Assembly: GCA_947465495.1 (NCBI GenBank)
Contig: CANIAS010000017.1
Location: 1 to 48,111 of the forward strand
DNA from: Candidatus Pollutiaquabacter sp.
GTDB lineage: Bacteria > Bacteroidota > Bacteroidia > AKYH767-A > 2013-40CM-41-45
Direction of reading: 5' to 3'
Length of the DNA: 48,111 bases
In this document: positions 25,419 to 33,444 of the stretch, piece by piece
How positions within the stretch are numbered: position 1 is the stretch's first letter
How the letters are laid out: every line of letters begins with the position of its first letter
The notes under the pieces: model-generated
What the model saw: only the letters and a program-made list of their open reading frames with translations
Told to the model about the DNA's origin: nothing
Database searches by the model: none
Translations under genes and position numbers: made by a program

Positions 25419-25822
25419 GCTTTTCGTTAGGAGACGTTGGGAGCCGTTAGGAACCGGTATTGATTCGCTCACGTTTCGCTAAGGGGCTTTTGGGTGTTTC
25501 GCTAAACAGTTGCGTCTGCGGAAAACAAACTTGCATTTTTTTACATGCCAGGAAGATTTTCTCAATGTTTCAATCTGAATCATTTTTGCTGATAAATGTT
25601 AAAATTGCAAATCAATATTTTAATTCGAGATAATTATATACAATTCGAAATCAATTTTCACTCTTTCAATTAACCTGACTATTTATGAGAAACGCACTTT
25701 TTGCTTTTGCAATTTTTATTTCTACGTAAAAAATTGAAAATACCTATGGGTTTTTCTAACAATCTCCGCTCGATAACAATCCCCAACTTTCCAACCATCC
25801 CATTGCACCTATCACCCCGCCC
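25419..25822. other. AT-rich non-coding stretch between tRNA-Cys and the nuclease fragment
   Basis: No coding frame with family resemblance. The first ~90 bases contain short direct repeats (CGTTAGGA twice near 25425-25470, TTTCGCTAA twice near 25474-25507). From ~25540 the composition is strongly AT-rich compared with the neighbouring housekeeping genes. This fits inserted or decaying accessory DNA. Confidence 0.5.
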
Positions 25823-26155
25823 ATGTATTCTCGCAAGAAAAAAGACATGGACGCATTCGAACAAATCATTGGCCAACTCCTGGCGGAAGAAAAGTATTGG
25901 GTTAGACATTCTGTAAAGATTGATCTTACTCCTGAAGAGAAAAGAAGCATCAACAAACCTTCCACGCCAAGACCTGAGATTGATTTAGTGGCTTATAACA
26001 CTACAACCGATACAATCTACCTACTGGAGGCGAAGTCTTACCTAGATAGTCCCGGTGTTGTTTATGAACATGTAGCCATTGAACAGGAAGAGCAGTCGGG
26101 CCGGTACAAGCTGCTTACAGCAAAAAATTACCGGGAAACACGCAGAATACAATAA
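25823..26155 (+). pseudogene. Truncated PD-(D/E)XK nuclease-like protein
   Basis: A 110-residue frame. The segments PEIDLVAYN and IYLLEAKSYLDSPGV hold the Asp and the Glu-x-Lys of a PD-(D/E)XK nuclease core (I-D...E-A-K), with a plausible N-terminal helix (DAFEQIIGQLLAEEKYWVRHS). After YKLLTAKNYRETRRIQ the frame stops, before the C-terminal half expected for homologues of about 200 residues. The stop falls inside a stretch that in another frame encodes the end of a HigB toxin (26139-26186). A deletion joining two genes is therefore the simplest explanation. The fragment may still be expressed, but is probably inactive. Start ATG at 25823. Confidence 0.6.
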
Positions 26156-26186
26156 AATAAATGCAGCAACAATAGAAGTTTACTAA
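26139..26186 (+). pseudogene. higB: Relic of the 3' end of a HigB-family toxin gene
   Basis: In the frame starting at 26139 the bases read HAEYNKINAATIEVY then TAA. This matches the well-conserved C-terminus of HigB RNase toxins (T-H-A/K-E-Y-D-K-I-x-A). The frame upstream carries no further HigB-like sequence and instead overlaps the truncated nuclease. It lies 18 bases before the higA-like antitoxin, exactly where a higB stop is expected. It is too short to be seen as a gene by length. Confidence 0.65.
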
Positions 26187-26204
26187 GACCAAATATTCAT
26201 AGGT

Positions 26205-26561
26205 GTGGAACTCAAAATAATTAAAACAGAAAAGGAATACAATAAAGCATTGGTCATGTTTGAAAAGTTATTCCTAGCTAAAAAGGGAACAAAGGAAGGT
26301 GACATAGCTGATGTTCTGGCTATTATGATTGATCGATATGAAAACGAAAATTTTCATATCAGCACCCCTGATCCAATTCAGGCGATCAAATATAGAATGG
26401 AACAACAAAACCTGAAACAAAAAGATCTTGCTCAACATTTAGGCGGCAAAGATAAAGTTTCGAAAATCCTTAACCGGAAACGGAAATTAACTCTTGAAAT
26501 GATTCGAAATCTGAACGAGTTTCTTAATATACCTTTGAATGCTCTTGTGAAGGAATATTAA
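26205..26561 (+). CDS. higA: HigA-like antitoxin / HTH transcriptional regulator
   Basis: A 118-residue protein. Residues ~1-60 form a helical N-terminal domain (EKEYNKALVMFEKLF, GDIADVLAIMIDRYE) like that of COG5499 HigA proteins. Residues ~62-115 are an XRE/Cro HTH (MEQQNLKQKDLAQHLGGKDKVSKILNRKR). In the family it neutralises the HigB mRNA interferase and represses the operon. Here the toxin gene is reduced to a 16-codon relic directly upstream, so the antitoxin is orphaned. The start is GTG at 26205, with no ATG nearer. Base composition is AT-richer than the flanking core genes. It could survive as a regulator or anti-addiction gene. Confidence 0.82.
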   Translation: MELKIIKTEKEYNKALVMFEKLFLAKKGTKEGDIADVLAIMIDRYENENFHISTPDPIQAIKYRMEQQNLKQKDLAQHLGGKDKVSKILNRKRKLTLEMIRNLNEFLNIPLNALVKEY

Positions 26562-26640
26562 AAACGTTTCGCCCACGACTCGCTTTTCTAAACCCCTGTC
26601 CGCATCAGCAAGCAAACCAAGCGCATATAAAAATCGAGCA

Positions 26641-26657
26641 AATCCGCTCGGGACCTC
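26641..26657 (+). repeat. Partial copy of the tRNA-Cys 3' end (possible att site)
   Basis: AATCCGCTCGGGACCTC matches tRNA-Cys positions 25347-25363 (AATCTGGTCGGGACCTC) at 15 of 17 bases, including ten identical in a row. Together with the preceding CGAGC it can fold as a T-arm-like hairpin. The two copies flank the nuclease/higBA patch. Confidence 0.5.
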
Positions 26658-26659
26658 TC

Positions 26660-26691
26660 AAAGCGTCTGTTCATCGAACAGGCGCTTTTTT
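26660..26691. terminator. Intrinsic terminator at the end of the accessory patch
   Basis: 13-bp stem AAAGCGTCTGTTC / GAACAGGCGCTTT (one G-T pair), loop ATC, then further T. It ends higA transcription; on the minus strand it would also sit downstream of the EEP gene. Confidence 0.82.
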
Positions 26692-26714
26692 GATTTATAC
26701 TGTGAATGATATTT

Positions 26715-27608
26715 TCATTCCGTTACCTCAAATTCAACAACTACAGGTAAGTGATCAGAAGGCCAGCGTCCATTTGGTAGACGTTCGTCTAACGTACGGT
26801 AGCTTTTCACTTCCAGTCCACTTGACCAAACATAGTCGATGCGTTTATCGGGTTCTGCATCAATCTTGAATCCATTAAAGGTATTGGAAGGGCCTGTTGC
26901 CGGACTTGCGGTGGTCAAATAGGCATCTGTCAGTCCATCGCGTACTATTAATTGACTGTTTTTTAGTTGTGTATACAATGCATCGTCTGGGGTTAGGTTG
27001 AAATCGCCCATTAAAATCACGGGAATGCTGACGATCTCCTCGGCTTTTGATTCGTTCAAAAGTTGATTCGTTTGGTTGTTGATGAACATCAACAACTGAT
27101 CAATGCTATTTTTTCGGGCAATATTTCCTTCGTGGTCAAGGTGTGTGTTCAACACCAGCATCGATCGTTTTGTGTTCTTTTCTTTGATTACGGCCCATGT
27201 GCAAATACGGTTGCAGGTAGCATCCCATCCTTTACCTGGCAATTCTGGGATTTCAGAGAGCCAAAACCATCCTTGGTGTAGTACGCTAAATCGTTTGTTG
27301 CTGATGAACAGTGGCGAAAACTCTCCTTGCGAAGCTCCATCGTCGCGACCCACACCGATAACGGTGTAACCCTTCAGACGGATTTTTAAAAACTCCAATT
27401 GACTGACAAGCACTTCTTGCAATCCTAAAACATCTGGAGTGCTCGAAGCAATCAATGCGGCAAGACCATCCCGTCTTGTCTCCCACACGTCGTCGCCGTC
27501 AGTCGGATTGGCGTAACGGATATTATACGTCATGGCTTTTTGTGCGGAGCTGGCCGTAGAAATTATTAGTAGCAAAAGAACAGCAACTAGACGATGGCTT
27601 TTTTTCAT
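26715..27608 (-). CDS. Secreted endonuclease/exonuclease/phosphatase-family protein
   Basis: 297 residues from the ATG at 27608, which opens a signal peptide (KKSHRLVAVLLLLIISTASS, cleavage near SAQ). The in-frame extension to 27719 has an odd His/Asp/Asn-rich leader and is unlikely. The EEP (DNase I-like) fold is marked by AMTYNIRYANP, DVLGLQEVLVSQL (metal Glu), LNTHLDHEGNIARKNS (catalytic His), ILMGDFNLTPDD (Asp, Asn) and the final WPSDHLPVVVEFE (Asp-His pair). All catalytic residues are present. Secreted Bacteroidota members act on phosphodiesters or phospholipids; the substrate is not certain. It is divergent from the second HNOBA kinase. Confidence 0.88.
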   Translation of the reverse strand: MKKSHRLVAVLLLLIISTASSAQKAMTYNIRYANPTDGDDVWETRRDGLAALIASSTPDVLGLQEVLVSQLEFLKIRLKGYTVIGVGRDDGASQGEFSPLFISNKRFSVLHQGWFWLSEIPELPGKGWDATCNRICTWAVIKEKNTKRSMLVLNTHLDHEGNIARKNSIDQLLMFINNQTNQLLNESKAEEIVSIPVILMGDFNLTPDDALYTQLKNSQLIVRDGLTDAYLTTASPATGPSNTFNGFKIDAEPDKRIDYVWSSGLEVKSYRTLDERLPNGRWPSDHLPVVVEFEVTE

Positions 27609-27974
27609 GGTGATGAAATTAGTAGGTAAAGAATAGAACGCAATCATTTTATTCAAGTATTTAATGCAATTATGATCATTATCATGGTCATTGCAGTTTT
27701 TTATGGCCATTTTCAACAAATCTCAAAGATTCTGAATGCAAGCAGTCAAGTAGTGAGCACGTAATCAGAATCGTTGATGTGTTGAGCATGTAATTTAAAA
27801 AACTAATACAATTCGGCTTTTACTATAGAAATCGTATTTATAGAAATTCGCTGATAATATGTATAATTCATCTGATAATTCTGACGAAGTTAAAGTGGTT
27901 ATGTCGTTGTATTGTCTAACTTCGTTCAGCAAATAGAACGCTGTTTGTCTTAATAATACTTTTAATTGTATATC
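27609..27974. other. Divergent intergenic region with an imperfect dyad
   Basis: A 366-base AT-rich spacer between the EEP gene and the HNOBA kinase. It contains an imperfect palindrome at 27665-27695 (outer arms TGCAAT / ATTGCA, inner ATGATCATTATCAT). No gene is visible in it. Confidence 0.5.
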
Positions 27975-29528
27975 ATGATTCAAGTGCCTGTTTCGCTAGC
28001 TATCGCGAATTTAGATGATTTGTTCCCTTTTCATGTTTCGGTAAATCACAACCTGGAGGTTGTTACTGTTGGGAGATCATTATTAAAATTAGTAGACTTA
28101 AAAATCGGAGACCAGCTGTCGGATCGGTTCGCTGTTCATCAACCTAAATTATATTCATTGACGTATGAAAGTCTTGCATCGAGCAAGCGCTCTATGATGT
28201 TTCTACAAGTCAATGCTGTGAAGCCATTCAAGCTCCGTGGAGAATGGACAATGAATGATGAACAGTCGCTGCTTTTCTTTGCAGGGACGCCCTTTTTTCA
28301 AAGTTGGGAAGAAGTAAAGCAGTATGGTTTGACGGTAGATGATTTTGCGCGACATGATCCACTGATTGACCTCTTATTGTTGCACCAAACACAAGAATTA
28401 ACGGAACAGAATGTTCTGAAGCTCACAGAAAAAATTATCATCAATGAGACGTTCGTGCGCATCTTTCACAAGTTTCCATCGATGATATGGCGAGCCGCAT
28501 CGGATAAGCGTTTCGACTATTTTAATGAAACATGGTTCGAGTTTACAGGGCGCACCATGGAACGTGAAATAGGTTTTGGATGGACCGATAGTATACATCC
28601 CGATGACGCTAGCAAGTATCTCAGTGTCTACATGACTTCGTTTAACCAACGCGTCCCATTTGATACGGAAATTCGCCTGCGTAACAGAAAGGGTGAGTTT
28701 CGATTCATTCGGGTGTATGGTCAGCCATATACAGATAAGGACGATCGATTCATGGGCTACATTGGGTCGTGTTACGATGTAACCACTATTCGTGAAAATG
28801 AAGTCCGACTCAACGAGCTAAACACGATGAAAGACAATCTTCTGTCCATCATTGCGCATGATCTCAAAAATCCATTGGTCAACATCGTCGGACTGGTTGA
28901 TATTCTCGCTAAGAATTATGGCAAGACGGATCCGCAAACGGTTGGAACAGTCATTAGAAATCTGGATAACACGGCAAGAACCACCTTCGGCTTACTTCAA
29001 AGTTTGCTCGAATGGTCACGTAGTCAAAAGAACGATTTAAGGCTCAATCTTCGTCCATTTAAATTTGCTGAGGCCTGCGACGAAGTGTTAGATAGTCTTC
29101 GCCCTTTGGCAGATGTAAAGCACATTAAGATTGAACGTGAACTTCAGGATGAATTAGAGATAGTGGCCGATGAGAACATGTTCAAGACGGTGGTGAGAAA
29201 CCTCGTTGGAAACGCGATTAAATTCACGCACGAAAACGGCAAGGTTAATATATCTGCGCTTCGACAGAATGGCGACTACAAGTTTGTTATTTCTGATAAT
29301 GGAGTGGGAATACCACAGGAGCAGATCGCACGGCTATTTGAAACAACTAGGAATAAGCCCACATTTGGTACAGCCAATGAGAAAGGTACCGGATTGGGAT
29401 TGATGCTTTGTAAAGATTTCGTCAATAGGCACAACGGGAAGATATGGGCAGAAAGCAAAGCTGGAGCTGGTACGGATTTTATTTTTACCATTCCATTTAG
29501 TGAAAACACCTTGACAGGTGAACGATAG
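27975..29528 (+). CDS. HNOBA-PAS sensor histidine kinase without receiver
   Basis: 517 residues from the ATG at 27975; a TTG three codons earlier is less likely. Residues 1-~145 are a second HNOBA domain: DLFPFHVSVNHN, FKLRGEWTM, LFFAGTPFFQSWEEV, DDFARHDPLIDLL, parallel block for block to the kinase at 16210-18969. A PAS domain follows (~163-272; FPSMIWRAASDKRFDYFN, GWTDSIHPDD), then HisKA (His295 in IIAHDLKNP) and HATPase_c (LVGNAIKFTHENG, ISDNGVGIP, KGTGLGLMLCKDF). No REC or HPt and no membrane segment, so it is a cytosolic kinase passing phosphate to a separate regulator. No H-NOX gene is adjacent, so its gas sensor must be encoded elsewhere, possibly the H-NOX at 19 kb. Confidence 0.9.
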   Translation: MIQVPVSLAIANLDDLFPFHVSVNHNLEVVTVGRSLLKLVDLKIGDQLSDRFAVHQPKLYSLTYESLASSKRSMMFLQVNAVKPFKLRGEWTMNDEQSLLFFAGTPFFQSWEEVKQYGLTVDDFARHDPLIDLLLLHQTQELTEQNVLKLTEKIIINETFVRIFHKFPSMIWRAASDKRFDYFNETWFEFTGRTMEREIGFGWTDSIHPDDASKYLSVYMTSFNQRVPFDTEIRLRNRKGEFRFIRVYGQPYTDKDDRFMGYIGSCYDVTTIRENEVRLNELNTMKDNLLSIIAHDLKNPLVNIVGLVDILAKNYGKTDPQTVGTVIRNLDNTARTTFGLLQSLLEWSRSQKNDLRLNLRPFKFAEACDEVLDSLRPLADVKHIKIERELQDELEIVADENMFKTVVRNLVGNAIKFTHENGKVNISALRQNGDYKFVISDNGVGIPQEQIARLFETTRNKPTFGTANEKGTGLGLMLCKDFVNRHNGKIWAESKAGAGTDFIFTIPFSENTLTGER

Positions 29529-29530
29529 TC

Positions 29531-30532
29531 TTATCCTGCCATTATAAACGAAATCCCTTCTACGAAACCAATCGCTTTCAAAAATGAACGAATGGGTTCG
29601 CGTGCATCTCTTTTAGAGATTAAATTTAGCACAAACGTTTGCCCGTCATTGTATAATCTATCTGCAGGAATGAAGTCCCAGGGACTGGTGTTCCTATTGG
29701 TCACATCGGTTATCAACGAAATCTTTAACCCCGCTTTCGCTAAACGGTGAGCTTTTTCACGGATGTTTTTGCTTCCGCCACAAACCACGATGCGGTGATT
29801 TTCGGGAACATGCTTCGACATCCAATCAAGCAAGTATGCAGTTTTGGCTTCAAAAAAACGATCTTCCTGGTAATGATGATGAGTCCTGGTCAGCCGGTCG
29901 GTGGAGTCGCGCCAATGTAGCAGTATTTCTGGTAGCTTAGCAATGGCAACATCCTGCTTCATCCATCGTAGCCACAGTTCATAGTCTTCCGGAATCGGAT
30001 CCGTGGAATAGTGACCGTATGCATTAAATAAAGAGCGGCGCATCAGCAAAGTGGGATGTGCCACGGGCGACTCAATGAATCGATTCAGGTAATGATCCTC
30101 TGCGGATAGGATGTTATTTTGCCATTGCACAAATTCAATGATTCCTGTGTTTGATTCGTTTACGGGATAAACAGAAGTTTGGCACGATACAGCTCCAACC
30201 TCGGAATGTTGCTGCAAATATTCCAACTGTTTTAATAATCGTTCAGGCATTGCAATGTCATCGGCATCCATTCTTGCAACGAAAGGCCCAACACATTCTT
30301 CCAGTCCTCGATTAAGTGCGAAAGCAATTCCCGGACGATCCTCGTGTAATAAAAGGCAGCGCGAATCCACTTCCACGAATTTATTCACCACAGTTAAACT
30401 GTCGGCATTGCCTGCATTGTCAATCAATAGTAATTTGAAATCCCTGTAAGTTTGTTGCAGGATACTCTCTATTGCTAGTTGCAACAGCGTCGTCTCAGTA
30501 GTGAAGGGGAGCAGGACGGCTATGGTAGCCAT
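29531..30532 (-). CDS. Family 2 glycosyltransferase
   Basis: A 333-residue GT-A enzyme. IAVLLPFTTETTLLQLAIES starts the nucleotide-sugar fold, FKLLLIDNAGNADS follows, and the metal-binding DxD-type motif is in FVARMDADDIAMPERL. IPEDYELWLRWM contains the ED catalytic-base region. Residues ~240-333 are an extra C-terminal domain (HRIVVCGGSKNIREKAHRLA) that looks Rossmann-like. It has no membrane helix and probably builds surface polysaccharide or glycoprotein glycan. It lies 9 bases downstream of the small secreted protein gene on the same strand, and the kinase gene converges on it with 2 bases between the stops. Confidence 0.9.
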   Translation of the reverse strand: MATIAVLLPFTTETTLLQLAIESILQQTYRDFKLLLIDNAGNADSLTVVNKFVEVDSRCLLLHEDRPGIAFALNRGLEECVGPFVARMDADDIAMPERLLKQLEYLQQHSEVGAVSCQTSVYPVNESNTGIIEFVQWQNNILSAEDHYLNRFIESPVAHPTLLMRRSLFNAYGHYSTDPIPEDYELWLRWMKQDVAIAKLPEILLHWRDSTDRLTRTHHHYQEDRFFEAKTAYLLDWMSKHVPENHRIVVCGGSKNIREKAHRLAKAGLKISLITDVTNRNTSPWDFIPADRLYNDGQTFVLNLISKRDAREPIRSFLKAIGFVEGISFIMAG

Positions 30533-30541
30533 GACGTTGAA

Positions 30542-31102
30542 TTAATGATTCACTGGATACGCGTCTTTTCGTTGTGCTTTAACCAGCAGGTAAGTGCCGT
30601 CCATGGCTTCAATAACACGAAATGACTTTCCATCTTTTTGCAATAGGCGATTTCTCGTGCGGTCGACCTTATTATCGTAGGTATTGTTAAGCTGATAACC
30701 GATGGTTTTAAGTGCTGCCATGAAATTACCCGCTTCTTCTGTCACTGGGTGAGATAATATGGTTTGAATTTGATAGACGCTAAACAACGTATCGGTGAAT
30801 AATCGAATGCGTATGTTTCCGGCATTGTTTAGGTAGGTTTCGCCATAAACGGTTAGTCCGGTCACTAGGCCGATACCGGATGCCATGGTTCTGGTGGTTG
30901 GCTGAGCTTCGGTGTCAAAGGTGAATCCTTGTTTCAATAGCCATTCGGCAAAGAATTTCCGGTCACTTCCAAGACCGAGATCCATCCGTTGCACGAGGGC
31001 CATTTGTGCTGACGCAAACGTTGCACGTGATAGTATGAGCACAAATAGAAATCGTTTTAACCATTTGTTTTTGTTAGATAGGGATTGAGGAAGTTTGTTC
31101 AT
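30542..31102 (-). CDS. Secreted protein of unknown function
   Basis: 186 residues. An N-terminal signal peptide with a long basic n-region (KNKWLKRFLFVLILSRATFASA, cut before QMALV). The mature part is short and mixed alpha/beta, with tracts GIGLVTGLTVYGETYLNNAG and QIQTILSHPVTEEAGNFMAA. No recognised family. It precedes the GT2 gene by 9 bases, probably in one operon, and is divergent from the methyltransferase gene at 31168. Confidence 0.65.
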   Translation of the reverse strand: MNKLPQSLSNKNKWLKRFLFVLILSRATFASAQMALVQRMDLGLGSDRKFFAEWLLKQGFTFDTEAQPTTRTMASGIGLVTGLTVYGETYLNNAGNIRIRLFTDTLFSVYQIQTILSHPVTEEAGNFMAALKTIGYQLNNTYDNKVDRTRNRLLQKDGKSFRVIEAMDGTYLLVKAQRKDAYPVNH

Positions 31103-31167
31103 TTATCGGATCATCTCGTCGTAGTTCGTGCTAAATTACGCTTCTTTGCAGAAGTAATTGCAACCAC

Positions 31168-31836
31168 ATGAAAGATGAATTACCGTTTGAAACTACCGAA
31201 GAACAATTGATAATTGAAGGCCGGTCATTTCGGATCCGACATGTTTCCGATAGTGATGCCTTGTTTGAACGGCTTTTGAATCTCCCCGAAGATCATCCCG
31301 ATGTGAAAGACGAACGAATTCCATATTGGGCAGAAGTTTGGCCGGCTGCTATCGGATTGGCTGAACATGTTATTCGTTATTCAAATCAGTTGATTGGAAA
31401 AGATGTATTGGAAATTGGTTGTGGATTAGGATTGCCAGGCATTGTTGCCGGTTGTTATGCTAATCAGGTAGTCATGACAGACTACCTTTCAGAAGCGGTT
31501 TCGATGGCCGAGCACAATTGGCAGCTGAATCACACACATAGTCCGTTGATGAAAACATTCGATTGGAGAAGTTGCGATCCTTCTTTAAAAGCAAGTGTTA
31601 TTCTTGCATCTGATGTAGCCTACGAGCAGCGGATGTTTTTTCCATTATTGAGCGCTCTCCATGATTTGCTTTCTGATGACGGCGTTGTGTGGCTAAGCGA
31701 ACCCGATCGCCATTTCGCACGTGTTTTTTTCGATACGTTAGATCGACAAGGCTTTTCGGTCGAGCACAAGGAGCATTCTGTCGTGAGAAAAGCAATAACC
31801 TATCGTGTCAATGTACACGTGCTAAAAAAGAAATAA
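31168..31836 (+). CDS. Class I SAM methyltransferase (lysine-methyltransferase/METTL21-like)
   Basis: 222 residues. The pattern PYWAEVWPAAIGLAEHV followed by VLEIGCGLGLPGIVAG (motif I, SAM-binding) and VVMTDYLSEAVSMAEHN (acidic residue for ribose) is that of the family-16/Nnt1-type methyltransferases. ASDVAYEQRMF is the motif-IV position. These enzymes modify protein lysine or small molecules, and the bacterial substrates are largely unknown. Start ATG at 31168. It converges with the NarL-type regulator downstream, with 16 bases between the stops. Confidence 0.82.
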   Translation: MKDELPFETTEEQLIIEGRSFRIRHVSDSDALFERLLNLPEDHPDVKDERIPYWAEVWPAAIGLAEHVIRYSNQLIGKDVLEIGCGLGLPGIVAGCYANQVVMTDYLSEAVSMAEHNWQLNHTHSPLMKTFDWRSCDPSLKASVILASDVAYEQRMFFPLLSALHDLLSDDGVVWLSEPDRHFARVFFDTLDRQGFSVEHKEHSVVRKAITYRVNVHVLKKK

Positions 31837-31852
31837 ATGGAAAGGAAATTAC

Positions 31853-32515
31853 TTAGTCCAGGAATGGGCGGATGGAAACGGCAAAGGTGATGAGCGATAG
31901 CTTACCACTGATACCCAGCTTATCGGCCATGTTGGCGCGGTGATTTTCAATGGTCTTAAAACTCACAAAAAGTATTTCCGCAATTTGTCGACTGGTCTTT
32001 CCTTCTGCTACTAAGCGGAGCACTTTTTTCTCCGTCTTTGTCAGTTTGTTTAATTTGTCGTTTACTTCATCACGGGAGAACTTCATGTTAAGTCCTTCGA
32101 CCTCACCCGTATGTTTGAAGATGGAGCGCAAATTATGGTAGCGTGACATGCGTGTCTCAATAGCCTTTAATAAATCTTCTTTTACGAAGGGCTTTGTGAG
32201 ATAATCATCAGCACCTAGATTCATTCCTTTTCGAATGTCGTCACGTTCTATTTTTGCTGACATAAAAATGAATGGAAGTTCAGTACCACCGACTCCCTGC
32301 CGCACAGAATTCAGAAAATCATAGCCATCCATTTGCGGCATTTTCACGTCGCAAAGAATCAGATCGGGTTTGAAATCGGAAATCAATTGTTTGGCCTGAA
32401 CACCATTTTCAGCACCAACCGACTTGTATCCGGAAAGGTCCAGCAGCGTGCAGATGCTTTCGCGCAACATCCGCTCGTCATCAACGACCAGTATTTTTTT
32501 TGCGTTTATGGACAT
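31853..32515 (-). CDS. NarL/LuxR-type response regulator
   Basis: 220 residues from the ATG at 32515 (MSINAKKILVVDDERM); a TTG 27 bases upstream is unlikely. REC at ~7-125 has intact Asp17/Asp18, phospho-acceptor in LILCDVKMPQMDG, MSAK and DYLTKPF. LuxR-type HTH at ~155-215: LTKTEKKVLRLVAEGKTSRQ, then FVSFKTIENHRANM. It is a DNA-binding transcription factor phosphorylated by a histidine kinase, but no kinase gene is adjacent. The nearest orphan kinase is the HNOBA kinase 2.3 kb away, which lacks a receiver; pairing is a guess. Confidence 0.92.
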   Translation of the reverse strand: MSINAKKILVVDDERMLRESICTLLDLSGYKSVGAENGVQAKQLISDFKPDLILCDVKMPQMDGYDFLNSVRQGVGGTELPFIFMSAKIERDDIRKGMNLGADDYLTKPFVKEDLLKAIETRMSRYHNLRSIFKHTGEVEGLNMKFSRDEVNDKLNKLTKTEKKVLRLVAEGKTSRQIAEILFVSFKTIENHRANMADKLGISGKLSLITFAVSIRPFLD

Positions 32516-32712
32516 CGTATTGATTGAATTCTTAGACGGCAAAATAACTAAAATTAATTGGTATGAATCGACTTATTAAATTGTTTAGCAACAGGAGTTG
32601 CGAAGTAGCTGAACGGCCCGAAATGCCGTCCAATGGCTTATTTGGAGGGTAAACCGTCCAAAAATCACATATATTGGATGTGTAAGTCGTCTGTCGTTCC
32701 GATTTTTCGGCC

Positions 32713-33411
32713 ATGGCATCTTTTCGGGAATTCGGGGAAGCATTTTTTTCCTTGTTTTACCCATCGCTTTGTGCCGCATGCGCTGCGGATCTGAGGCGAG
32801 GGGAGCAGGTCCTTTGTCTTCGCTGCATTTTATATTTACCCCAAACCGATCATTTTCAACGGATAGAGAATCCAGTACGTTTGTTATTTGCAGGGAAGGT
32901 CGGAATTCGCTCAGCGGCGGCTCTTTTTTACTTTTCAAAAGGGGAGAAGGTGCAACAACTGGCACACCTGCTGAAATATGGAGGCCGAATGGACGTAGGA
33001 GAATTTACAGGAAGAATGATAGGGGAACAAGTGGTCCGCTCGTCGTCGATGCAAGATGTGCAGGCGGTTGTGCCTGTTCCCTTGCACTTGGATCGGCTAC
33101 GGAAGCGTGGCTATAACCAAGCTGCCTGTATTTCCGCAGGAATCAGTGAGGCCTCTGGAATTCTCCATTTGCCGGATGCTTTGATCAGACTTCGAGCGTC
33201 CGATACTCAAACGAGAAAGCAGCGATTTGATAGGTATCAGAATGTAGATGGCATTTTCCAAGTGCGGGATCCCGCAACCGTTGCCGGGAAGCATATTTTA
33301 CTCGTTGACGATGTCATCACGACGGGCTCCACCTTGATTGCTGCCGTGGAAGCTTTGCGTGAAGTGCCAAAGGTTGAAGTGTCAGTGGTCGCTATGGCCG
33401 CTGCGCGGTGA
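32713..33411 (+). CDS. comF: ComF family phosphoribosyltransferase-like protein
   Basis: 232 residues. N-terminal zinc-ribbon cysteines CAAC and CLRC (~residues 20-40) are intact. The type I PRTase core ends in the PRPP loop HILLVDDVITTGSTL. Middle signatures LAHLLKYGGRMDVG, VVPVPLHLDRLRKRGYNQA and RLRASDTQTRKQRFDR are classical ComF. In naturally competent bacteria ComF supports DNA uptake and single-stranded DNA handling; its enzymatic activity is uncertain. Start ATG at 32713. The fRMsr-type gene follows 33 bases later on the same strand, so co-transcription is possible. Confidence 0.9.
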   Translation: MASFREFGEAFFSLFYPSLCAACAADLRRGEQVLCLRCILYLPQTDHFQRIENPVRLLFAGKVGIRSAAALFYFSKGEKVQQLAHLLKYGGRMDVGEFTGRMIGEQVVRSSSMQDVQAVVPVPLHLDRLRKRGYNQAACISAGISEASGILHLPDALIRLRASDTQTRKQRFDRYQNVDGIFQVRDPATVAGKHILLVDDVITTGSTLIAAVEALREVPKVEVSVVAMAAAR

Positions 33412-33444
33412 AGGCAATCAAAAAATGCTGCATCTTTGCAGGGT

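Noticed and set aside
25419-25510. Short repeats after tRNA-Cys as a possible CRISPR or phage array
   Set aside because: Units are only 8-9 bases, two copies each, with irregular spacing.
25701-25916. 71-codon frame overlapping the nuclease start
   Set aside because: Basic, Pro-rich product in a different frame from the nuclease core; no domain seen.
27609-27719. N-terminal extension of the EEP protein
   Set aside because: His/Asp/Asn-rich translation arises from the AT-rich dyad; the ATG at 27608 opens a standard signal peptide.
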